A DNA stretch of 14,671 bases. It comes from JALSRY01 sp964428275. GTDB lineage: Bacteria; Planctomycetota; Phycisphaerae; UBA1845; Fen-1342. This document shows positions 6,184 to 12,676 of this stretch, in pieces. A program made the translations under genes and the position numbers. The DNA lies in contig CAYRXN010000028.1 of assembly GCA_964428275.1 (NCBI GenBank), positions 1 to 14,671 of the forward strand, in the 5' to 3' direction. Below the pieces are notes generated by a model. That model was not told the DNA's origin, did no database searches, and saw nothing but the letters and a program-made list of their open reading frames with translations. Within the stretch, counting starts at the first letter, position 1. Every line of letters begins with the position of its first letter.

Positions 6184-7308
6184 ATGATCGACCCACGCAT
6201 CACCAAACTCGCTGATGTTCTCGTCAACTACTCGTGCGCGGTTCAGCCGGGGGAGAAGATCCTGCTCGAAGCGATCGACGTGCCGCACGAGTTCGCGACG
6301 GAAGTCGTCCGCATCGCGGCCGAGAAGGGAGCGATGCCGCTGGTGCTGCTGAAGAGCAACCAGGTGGACCGGATGCTGCGCATGCACGCGAAGCGCGAGC
6401 AATTCGAGCTGATCGCCAAGGTCGAGAACTTCCAGATGCAGAACGTGCAGTGCTATATCGGCGCGCGCGGCAACCACAACGTGGCCGAGCTCTCGGACGT
6501 TCCGCAGGAAGGGATGAAGATCTACGAATCGACCGTCTGGAAGGACGTGCACATCGAGACGCGCGTCAAGAAGACCCGCTGGGTCGTCCTGCGCTGGCCG
6601 AGCCCGAGCATGGCCCAGCTCGCCGACATGTCCACCGAGGCGTTCGAGGACTTCTACTTCCAGGTCTGCACGATGAACTACGCCGCCATGAGCGAGCGGA
6701 TGGCCGCGCTCAAGCGGCGCATGGAGGCCACCGACCAGGTCCGCATCAAGGGCCCCGGCGATACCGACCTGACCTTCTCGATCAAGGGCATCCCCGCGAT
6801 CCCCTGCGACGGCAAGCTCAACATCCCCGACGGGGAGGTCTTCACCGCCCCTGTCAAGACCAGCGTCAACGGCGTCATGCACTACAACGCCCCGACGCTC
6901 TACCGCGGCGTCACCCACGAAGACGTGCGGCTGGTGTTCAAGGATGGCAAGATCGTCGAGGCGACCAGCTCGAACACGGCCAAGCTCAACGAAGTGCTCG
7001 ACAGCGACGAGGGCGCCCGCTACGTCGGCGAGTTCGCCATCGGCCTCAACCCCTACATCCTCAAGCCGATGAAGGACATTCTGTTCGACGAGAAGATCTG
7101 CGGCTCGGTCCACTTCACCCCCGGCGCCAGTTACGACGAAGCGCCCAACGGCAACGACAGCGAAGTCCATTGGGACATGGTGCTGATCCAGCGTGAGGAC
7201 TACGGTGGCGGCGAGCTCTACTTCGACGGCGAGCTGGTCCGCCGAGACGGGCTCTTCGTCGTGGACGATCTGAAGCCGCTCAACCCGGAAGCGCTCAAGC
7301 AGGCATAG
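6184..7308 (+). CDS. M29-family metallo-aminopeptidase
   Basis: The chosen start at 6184 gives MIDPRITKLADVLVNYS, the typical beginning of M29 aminopeptidases (AmpS/PepS/AmpT type), with GGAG nine bases upstream; an in-frame ATG at 6169 adds only five residues. Product 374 aa, in the short range of the family. The metal-site residues expected for M29 are all visible: Glu218 in PDGEVFTAP, Glu283 in YVGEFAIGLN, His310 in GSVHFTPG, and His329 with Asp331 in SEVHWDMVL. The enzyme should be cytoplasmic (no signal peptide), with two divalent metals, releasing N-terminal residues from peptides. It follows the S41 peptidase on the same strand but a separate -35 element suggests it is not strictly co-transcribed. 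Converges with the membrane-protein gene. Confidence 0.95.
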   Translation: MIDPRITKLADVLVNYSCAVQPGEKILLEAIDVPHEFATEVVRIAAEKGAMPLVLLKSNQVDRMLRMHAKREQFELIAKVENFQMQNVQCYIGARGNHNVAELSDVPQEGMKIYESTVWKDVHIETRVKKTRWVVLRWPSPSMAQLADMSTEAFEDFYFQVCTMNYAAMSERMAALKRRMEATDQVRIKGPGDTDLTFSIKGIPAIPCDGKLNIPDGEVFTAPVKTSVNGVMHYNAPTLYRGVTHEDVRLVFKDGKIVEATSSNTAKLNEVLDSDEGARYVGEFAIGLNPYILKPMKDILFDEKICGSVHFTPGASYDEAPNGNDSEVHWDMVLIQREDYGGGELYFDGELVRRDGLFVVDDLKPLNPEALKQA

Positions 7309-7394
7309 CCTGCCCGCAGGGTTGCGGTGTTCCCCCCCGCGGTGCCTGGTGGGCGGTGCCCGCCGCGCGGCGTGAGGCCGGTGGTCCGGAAGCC

Positions 7395-8228
7395 TCAGGC
7401 GGCGGCGGGTTCGGCCTCGGCCCGGGCGGGCTTGGGGGCGCGCTTGTGTTTGCGCTTGCCGGCGGTGAGGAAGTTGAGAATCACCGACAGAGCCCAGACG
7501 CCACCGACGATCGCCCAGGCCCGGGTGTTGTCCGCGAGGAGCCAGTCGAGGGCATCGGGAAGGTAGTCCTTGAGCAGCGCGGCTACACCGACGCCGGCAA
7601 GTACGGTTCCCAGCGTTGCCGCCCACAGCGCCCGCGAGAGACGGGGGAGCAGGAGGCCGATGAGCAGCCCGCCGATGCCCGCACCGAGCAGGATCGCCCA
7701 TGCGTTGGTCGAGAATCCCGGCACGTTCTGGGAGAGGTACGCCCAGAGATCCTGGAAGCGCACCCAGCCCGAAGTGCGGGCGGCGCCGACGACGGTGCCC
7801 GCCGGGTCGAGGGAGACGAAGTTCGGGTCGGCCGAGGCGGACATCCAGTTGTCTACGGGCACAGTCAGCGTGCGGACGTAGTAAACGGAGAAACCCGCCA
7901 GAACGCACGTGAGAGCGAGAATCAGCGCCTGCCAGAAACGGAACAGCATGACGCCGACGAGGCAGCAGACCGCGGCGCCGACACCGACCGTCGGCCACTG
8001 GGGCGTACCGATGGCCCGGGCCACTGCGACGCCTGCGCCGCCGCCGATGGCGAGGAAGGTAAGGCCGGCAAGCGCGCGGGCCCAGCGGGCGCCGCGGGTG
8101 AGAAAAAGCAGGCCCACGAGGGCAAGCGCCCCGACAACGGCGAGTGGAGCCCACTCGTACCCGGGCGGCGGCGTCAGGTGGCTGCTCGCAAAATCAAACA
8201 GGCCGTACAGCATCTTCTCAGGCGACAT
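7395..8228 (-). CDS. Polytopic membrane protein of unknown function (about 7 TM)
   Basis: The 277-residue product has hydrophobic segments at about 27-44, 52-70, 78-96, 99-118, 177-194, 200-219 and 237-254. A soluble loop of about 55 residues lies between helices 4 and 5 (120-175), and the cytoplasm-like basic tail has KRKHKR at 258-263 and an Ala/Pro/Glu-rich end. The loop contains several Trp and Asp and no Cys. No family was recognised. Start ATG 8226-8228 has GGAG eight bases upstream. It lies 155 bp downstream of ftsQ on the same strand, separated by a hairpin (8351-8376), so it may be read through from the mur-ddl-ftsQ operon or have its own promoter; TAGAAT at 8304-8309 (minus) is -10-like but lacks a clear -35. 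A role in envelope biology is only suggested by location. Confidence 0.8.
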   Translation of the reverse strand: MSPEKMLYGLFDFASSHLTPPPGYEWAPLAVVGALALVGLLFLTRGARWARALAGLTFLAIGGGAGVAVARAIGTPQWPTVGVGAAVCCLVGVMLFRFWQALILALTCVLAGFSVYYVRTLTVPVDNWMSASADPNFVSLDPAGTVVGAARTSGWVRFQDLWAYLSQNVPGFSTNAWAILLGAGIGGLLIGLLLPRLSRALWAATLGTVLAGVGVAALLKDYLPDALDWLLADNTRAWAIVGGVWALSVILNFLTAGKRKHKRAPKPARAEAEPAAA

Positions 8229-8350
8229 TCCAACGTCTCCGCGACGACCGGGCCCGTCCGGGCAAGCGCCCGTATGGCACGCGGCTGTGACGATTCCTGT
8301 TGCATTCTAGCCCGTCGCCACGCGTTTCGGCGCGGACCGGGGCAAATCCG

Positions 8351-8376
8351 CGGCGGAGGGGGACAACCTCCCGCCG
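8351..8376 (-). terminator. Hairpin after ftsQ
   Basis: CGGCGG (minus, 8371-8376) pairs with CCGCCG (8351-8356), continued after a bulged G by three more pairs. It starts 7 nt after the ftsQ stop TAG (8384-8386). There is no T-run behind it on the minus strand, so complete termination is uncertain. Confidence 0.4.
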
Positions 8377-8383
8377 GGGCATT

Positions 8384-9289
8384 CTAGGGCTGGACCGGCC
8401 GTCCGAGCAGGATGGCGTCCTCCGAACGCACGTCGATCGGACGGTCCGGCAGGCCGCCGCGGGCCGCGTAGAGGGCGTTGAGCATCGCGAGCTTGCGCTG
8501 CGGCGACGCCTCGACGCCGCCCTCCTCGCCCGGGGCGAGGCCCCAGTGAATCACGCATCGCGGATTCCTGACCACGATCTGCAACGCCCCGGCCCGGCGG
8601 TCCCTGCGGCCGTCGAAGTTGCTCACGTCGATCGCGACGATCTCCTTGCGAAACGGGAGGTTGCCCGCGTCTTCCGCATTGACCAGGAAGCGCGCCAGCC
8701 GCAGGCCGGCCGCCGCGTCGCGGCCGATCCAGCGCCGTCCCGGCTCGGGCGGGCGGGCCGAAACCCCCTCGATCACCAGCCAACCCTCGCGGTTCACGCC
8801 CCGCGACCGGAACCCCATCGGCAGCCGGACGCCGGCCGAGTCCACGAGGTAGGCCACGGCGTTCTTCTCGATCATGGCAAAAGGCTTGCGGAACTCGGCC
8901 CGCACCGCGACCCGCCCGTCCTGCTGCACGAGAACCTCGCGCACCCGCTCGACCCACGCCGAGCCGGCCAGCCGCTGGCCGACGTACGCGGCCACCCGGG
9001 AGTCGTAGGGGTCGGTCAGCGGGTCGAGATCGATGCGCTGTTCGAGCCTGCCGAGGATGTGCTTCCAGTACGGTTCGGTCAGCCATTGCGGGACGCCGAC
9101 CCACGCGATCTTCACGGGAGCCGTGTTGGTCCGGCGAACATACGGCTCGAGCCGATGCAGCCCGTAGCCCGCTCCGAGCAGCGACACCAGCCACAGCAGG
9201 GCGATCGAAACCGCGGCCGAGCGGCCGTGGCGGCCCGAAGCCTGGGCGCGCGATGCACGGGACTTCTTCTTGCGGGTCGGGCGGCTCAT
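8384..9289 (-). CDS. ftsQ: Cell division protein FtsQ/DivIB-like
   Basis: The 301-residue product has the bitopic FtsQ plan: a very basic cytoplasmic N-terminus (RKKKSRASR), one membrane helix at about 25-44 and a large periplasmic part. The motifs expected in FtsQ are recognisable though diverged: WVERVREVLVQQDGRVAVRAEFRKPFA at about 112-138, here shortened as W112-V...R134-K-P, and YLVDSAGVRLP at 147-157. Identification rests as much on gene order (murC-murB-ddl-ftsQ) as on sequence. FtsQ bridges early and late divisome proteins at the inner membrane in FtsZ-dividing bacteria. Its ATG overlaps the ddl stop by 4 bp (ATGA, 9286-9289), so translation is coupled. ftsA and ftsZ, which usually follow, are not here; a hairpin and an unrelated membrane protein follow instead. 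Confidence 0.82.
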   Translation of the reverse strand: MSRPTRKKKSRASRAQASGRHGRSAAVSIALLWLVSLLGAGYGLHRLEPYVRRTNTAPVKIAWVGVPQWLTEPYWKHILGRLEQRIDLDPLTDPYDSRVAAYVGQRLAGSAWVERVREVLVQQDGRVAVRAEFRKPFAMIEKNAVAYLVDSAGVRLPMGFRSRGVNREGWLVIEGVSARPPEPGRRWIGRDAAAGLRLARFLVNAEDAGNLPFRKEIVAIDVSNFDGRRDRRAGALQIVVRNPRCVIHWGLAPGEEGGVEASPQRKLAMLNALYAARGGLPDRPIDVRSEDAILLGRPVQP

Positions 9290-10224
9290 CCGTGATCCTC
9301 CAGCGCCATCCTGACGATCGTCTCTGCCAGTGTATCAAAATCCAACCCCACGGCGGCAGCGGCCTTGGGCACCAGCGAATGGCTCGTAAACCCTGGAAGC
9401 GTATTGATTTCCAGGAACCACGCCTCCTCGCCCGGGCTGACGATCCAGTCGATCCGCCCCAGGTGCCGGCAGTCGAGAGCCTCAAACAAGCGTAAACTCT
9501 GCTGCGCGATCATGTCGAGTACGGCCCGCGATACGCCCGTATCGAGCAGGTATTCGGTGTGCTCGTCGTAGTATTTGGCCTGGAAATCGTAAAACTCCTT
9601 GCCGGGGCGGATGCGGATCGGTGGCAGGGTTCGCCCGCCGAGCACACCCACCGTGATTTCTCCACCCTCGACGAAACGCTCGACAAGCGCCCGGCCGAAC
9701 TGCCCCGCGACGCGGCGGGCCGTCGGCGTGAGCTGGTCCTGATCGTGAACGATCGTGGTTGCGACGCTGCTGCCCTGCGCGACCGGTTTGACGATCACCG
9801 GCACGCGAAGCGCCGCCTGTCCGCCGGGCTCGACGACTTCGTACTCGGGCGTGGGGATGCCGAGGCGGGCAGCCACGCGCTTGGTGGCGACCTTGTCCAT
9901 CGCGGTGGCGGACGCTTTCGATCCCGAGCCGACGAAGCACAGGCCGCGCTGCTCCATGATCCGCTGGAGCGTGCCGTCTTCTCCGAAGGTGCCGTGCAGC
10001 GCCGGAAAAATCACGTCAGCGGGGTGGTCGAGCGCGCCGAGGTCGTCCGGACCGATGTCGGCGAGGAAAACGTCGTGGCCCCGGCGCCGCAGCGCTTCGG
10101 CGATCGCCCGGCCCGAGGCCAGGCTGATCTCGCGTTCGGCGCTCGGGCCTCCGGCCAGCACGGTGATGCGCAGGGGGCGTTGCGAATCGCCGGCGCCGTG
10201 ATGGGGTTGGCTGTCCGCGGGCAT
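9286..10224 (-). CDS. ddl: D-alanine--D-alanine ligase
   Basis: Ddl joins two D-Ala with ATP to make the dipeptide added to UDP-MurNAc-tripeptide in the cytoplasm. The start at 10224 is chosen: it lies 4 nt after the murB stop with GGTGAACGG before it, while the frame upstream to 10281 overlaps murB. Product 312 aa, normal for the family. Motifs: LAGGPSAEREISL at 23-35, ALHGTFGEDG at 75-84, VIVKPVAQGSSV at 143-154 (ATP-grasp Lys146), FYDFQAKYYD at 211-220 and the metal/D-Ala site WFLEINTLPGFT at 269-280. It is the third gene of the murC-murB-ddl-ftsQ operon. The KYYD segment and the complete ATP-grasp motifs argue for an active enzyme. Whether it makes D-Ala-D-Ala or D-Ala-D-Lac/Ser cannot be settled by eye. 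Confidence 0.97.
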   Translation of the reverse strand: MPADSQPHHGAGDSQRPLRITVLAGGPSAEREISLASGRAIAEALRRRGHDVFLADIGPDDLGALDHPADVIFPALHGTFGEDGTLQRIMEQRGLCFVGSGSKASATAMDKVATKRVAARLGIPTPEYEVVEPGGQAALRVPVIVKPVAQGSSVATTIVHDQDQLTPTARRVAGQFGRALVERFVEGGEITVGVLGGRTLPPIRIRPGKEFYDFQAKYYDEHTEYLLDTGVSRAVLDMIAQQSLRLFEALDCRHLGRIDWIVSPGEEAWFLEINTLPGFTSHSLVPKAAAAVGLDFDTLAETIVRMALEDHG

Positions 10225-10228
10225 CCGT

Positions 10229-11113
10229 TCACCAGATTTCGACTTCGGGTTCCAGTTCGATCCCGGTCGTCGCGCGTACACGTTCCTTCGCGAGCGCGAT
10301 CAAGTTTAACACATCGGCGGCGGTCGCGCCATCGTGCGCCTCGATGAAGTTCGCGTGTCGGCGGCTGATTTCGGCCCCGCCGACGCGGGTGCCCTTGAGG
10401 CCGGCCTGGTCGAGCAGTCGGCCGGCGGCGTCTCCCGGCGGGTTCTTGAAGACGCAGCCGGAGGTGCGGGCGGCCAGGGCGGGCTGCGAGCCGTACTTCT
10501 CGAGCCAGATTTCGCGGTGGCGCCGCCGGGCGGCGGCTGCGTCGCCGCCGGGGAGCCTCAGGGCGGCCGCGCAGACCACGCAGTCGTCGAGCCGGGCGTG
10601 GCGGTAGGCAAACCCGACCTGCGCGCGGCTGCGCTGCTGAACCCGGCCGTCGGGACCGATCACGCGGACCCAGCCCACGAAGTGCCCGATCTCGCCGTAC
10701 CGGCCGCCGGCGTTCATGCGCAGGGCTCCCCCGAGGGTTCCGGGAATGCCTGCCAGCGTCTCCAGCCCCACGCGGCCGTGGTCCAGCGTCGTCCGGACCA
10801 GGCGCGGCAGATCGGCACCGGCGCCGGCGACGACGACACCGCCCGGTTCGAAACGGACGGACTCGAACACGTCGCCGGTCAGCCGGATGACCGCGCCCGG
10901 AAACCCCTCGTCGCGAACGATGACGTTTGCACCGCCGCCGAGGATGCGCCAGGCCACGCCGGCGTCGCGCAGGCGGGTGATGAGCACGGCGAGTTCGTTT
11001 TCGTCGCGGGGCAGACAGAACCAGCGGGCGGGGCCGCCGAGGCGATACCAGGTGTGGTCGCACAGGGGGACGTCAGTGCGGACGATTGTTTCCAAGCCGC
11101 TGAACCAGCTCAT
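10229..11113 (-). CDS. murB: UDP-N-acetylmuramate dehydrogenase (UDP-N-acetylenolpyruvoylglucosamine reductase)
   Basis: MurB is a cytoplasmic FAD enzyme that reduces UDP-GlcNAc-enolpyruvate to UDP-MurNAc with NADPH. At 294 aa it is the short type II form. FAD-binding motifs are LGGGANVIV (58-66) and GLETLAGIPGTLGGALRMNAG, cited here as residues 116-136. The substrate-side YR pair is Tyr170-Arg171 and the C-terminal Glu is in LEPEVEIW (Glu290). In the active-site segment SGCVFKNP (218-225) the general-acid position usually occupied by Ser is Cys220. The start overlaps the end of murC by 41 bp and has GGAAGG upstream; ddl follows after 4 nt. It would be regulated with murC. Confidence 0.97.
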   Translation of the reverse strand: MSWFSGLETIVRTDVPLCDHTWYRLGGPARWFCLPRDENELAVLITRLRDAGVAWRILGGGANVIVRDEGFPGAVIRLTGDVFESVRFEPGGVVVAGAGADLPRLVRTTLDHGRVGLETLAGIPGTLGGALRMNAGGRYGEIGHFVGWVRVIGPDGRVQQRSRAQVGFAYRHARLDDCVVCAAALRLPGGDAAAARRRHREIWLEKYGSQPALAARTSGCVFKNPPGDAAGRLLDQAGLKGTRVGGAEISRRHANFIEAHDGATAADVLNLIALAKERVRATTGIELEPEVEIW

Positions 11114-12536
11114 CGGCCACCTTCCAGATATCGCCGGCGCCCATGGTCATGACGAGGTCGCCCGGCTCGGCGGACGCCAGGAGGGTGTCGGCGATCGTGG
11201 CGAAATCGGGGATGTGCTCGGCCGCGCCGCCGGCGGCGCGGATGTGCTCGACGAGGTCGGCGGCGCAGATGGCCTGCCGCTCGCGCTGGCTGTCGCGGAC
11301 GAAGTAGATGCGCGGGACGACGATCCGGTCGGCCAGCGCGAAGCTCTGCGCGAAGTCCGAGAGCAGAAAGCGGGTCCGCGAGTGCTGGTGCGGCTGAAAC
11401 ACGCACCACAGTCGGCGGGGCTCGAACCGTTCGCGGGCGGCCCGCAGGGTCGCCTGAATCTCGGCCGGATGGTGGGCGTAGTCGTCCACGATCGTGACGC
11501 CGGCGAACGTGCCGCGCACTTCGAGCCGGCGCCGGGCGCCGCGGAAACCCGCCAGCGCTTCGGCAATCTGCGGCCAGCGCACGCCGGCGTGGCGGGCGAG
11601 CGCGGTCACCGCCAGCGCGTTGAGGACGTTGTGCCGCCCCGGCAGCCCCAGCCGCACGCGGCCGAGCGCGCGGTCGTCCTCGAAGAACGCGGCGCCATGA
11701 CAGCCGCGTTCGATCCGCAGGTCGGTGGCGCGCCAGTGGCAGGCCGGTCCGAGGCCGAACGTCTCGACGCGCGCGGCCGCGGCGGCGGCGATCGGCCGGC
11801 TGTTGGCGTCGTCACCGTTGAGCAGCAGCAGGCCGTCGGAGGGCAGCAGCCGGGCGAACTCCGCGAAGGCCTCGGTAATCGCCGCGAGATCGCGGTAGCA
11901 GTCGAGGTGGTCTTCGTCGATGTTGAGAATCACCGCGGCCCGCGGTCGCAGGTTGAGAAACGAACGATCGTATTCGCAGGCCTCGGCGAGAAAGTGCGGG
12001 CCGTCGCCCACGCCGCTGCCGCCGCCGAGCTGGCCGACCTCCGCGCCGACGACGAAGCTCGGGTCGCAGCCGGCGCTGCGCAGCGTGAACGCCAGCCAGG
12101 CGGTCGTGGTGCTCTTGCCGTGCGTGCCGGCGACCGCGATGCCGTCGTGCTGGGCCATCAGCGCGCCGAGCAGCCGGGCGTACTTGATCACGGGAATCTT
12201 GCGGCGGCGTGCTTCGACGACTTCCGGGTGGTCGGGCCGGATCGCGGCGGAGATCACGAGCGTCTGCACGTCGGGCGGGACGGCGCCGGCGTCCTGCGTC
12301 GTCGAGACGCGGGCACCGCAACGGGCGAGGTGATCGAGCCGAGCCGACGACTGGCGGTCCGTACCGCTGACGCGCGCGCCGCGCCGCAGCAACACCGCGG
12401 CCAGCCCGGACATACCGCTGCCGCCGATGCCAACCATGTGCAGGCGCGCGTCGCGGAAGCTTTGCGGAGGTTGCCATCCTGGCGTGTCGACGAGTTGTTC
12501 CACGGTCGAGACTTCCATGTCGGTGATGGCGAGCAT
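11073..12536 (-). CDS. murC: UDP-N-acetylmuramate--L-alanine ligase
   Basis: MurC adds L-Ala to UDP-MurNAc with ATP, the first step of the stem peptide. The start at 12536 is chosen because GGAGGG lies 10 nt upstream and the product then has the normal 487 aa; the frame stays open to 12767 but that part overlaps the divergent transporter gene and has no homology-like pattern. Motifs: N-terminal Rossmann HMVGIGGSGMSGLA (33-46), P-loop AGTHGKSTTT (136-145), EACEYDRSF (185-193), NIDEDHLD (205-212), HNVLNALA (302-309), DDYAHHP (351-357) and QPHQHSRT (381-388). All three Mur-ligase domains are complete. It heads the - strand operon and faces the OPT transporter gene across a 140-bp divergent region. 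murG, its usual upstream neighbour in dcw clusters, is not present. Confidence 0.97.
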   Translation of the reverse strand: MLAITDMEVSTVEQLVDTPGWQPPQSFRDARLHMVGIGGSGMSGLAAVLLRRGARVSGTDRQSSARLDHLARCGARVSTTQDAGAVPPDVQTLVISAAIRPDHPEVVEARRRKIPVIKYARLLGALMAQHDGIAVAGTHGKSTTTAWLAFTLRSAGCDPSFVVGAEVGQLGGGSGVGDGPHFLAEACEYDRSFLNLRPRAAVILNIDEDHLDCYRDLAAITEAFAEFARLLPSDGLLLLNGDDANSRPIAAAAAARVETFGLGPACHWRATDLRIERGCHGAAFFEDDRALGRVRLGLPGRHNVLNALAVTALARHAGVRWPQIAEALAGFRGARRRLEVRGTFAGVTIVDDYAHHPAEIQATLRAARERFEPRRLWCVFQPHQHSRTRFLLSDFAQSFALADRIVVPRIYFVRDSQRERQAICAADLVEHIRAAGGAAEHIPDFATIADTLLASAEPGDLVMTMGAGDIWKVADELVQRLGNNRPH

Positions 12537-12619
12537 ACCAGTTTTGCCCTCCAGATCAAACCACGTCGGCGGCGATTTGCCTGCCGGGCACGTGTGGATC
12601 AACCCGGTCCGCCGTCTGC

Positions 12620-12648
12620 TTGCGGCCCGCCGTTGCCCCGCGCACAAT
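12620..12648 (+). promoter_or_regulatory. Possible promoter of the OPT transporter gene
   Basis: TTGCGG (12620-12625) and CACAAT (12643-12648) are separated by exactly 17 nt, matching three and four of six consensus positions. The transcription start would be near 12655, about 22 nt before the ATG, leaving AAGGAG (12661-12666) in the leader. The match is modest. Confidence 0.4.
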
Positions 12649-12676
12649 CCCGGCTTCGGAAAGGAGAAACGGCCCC

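Noticed and set aside
6157..8154. 665-codon open frame on the minus strand across the M29 gene
   Set aside because: It lies antisense to a gene with complete M29 metal-site motifs and in another frame of the membrane-protein gene. The composition is Arg/His/Asp-rich with no domain, as expected from GC-rich antisense frames.
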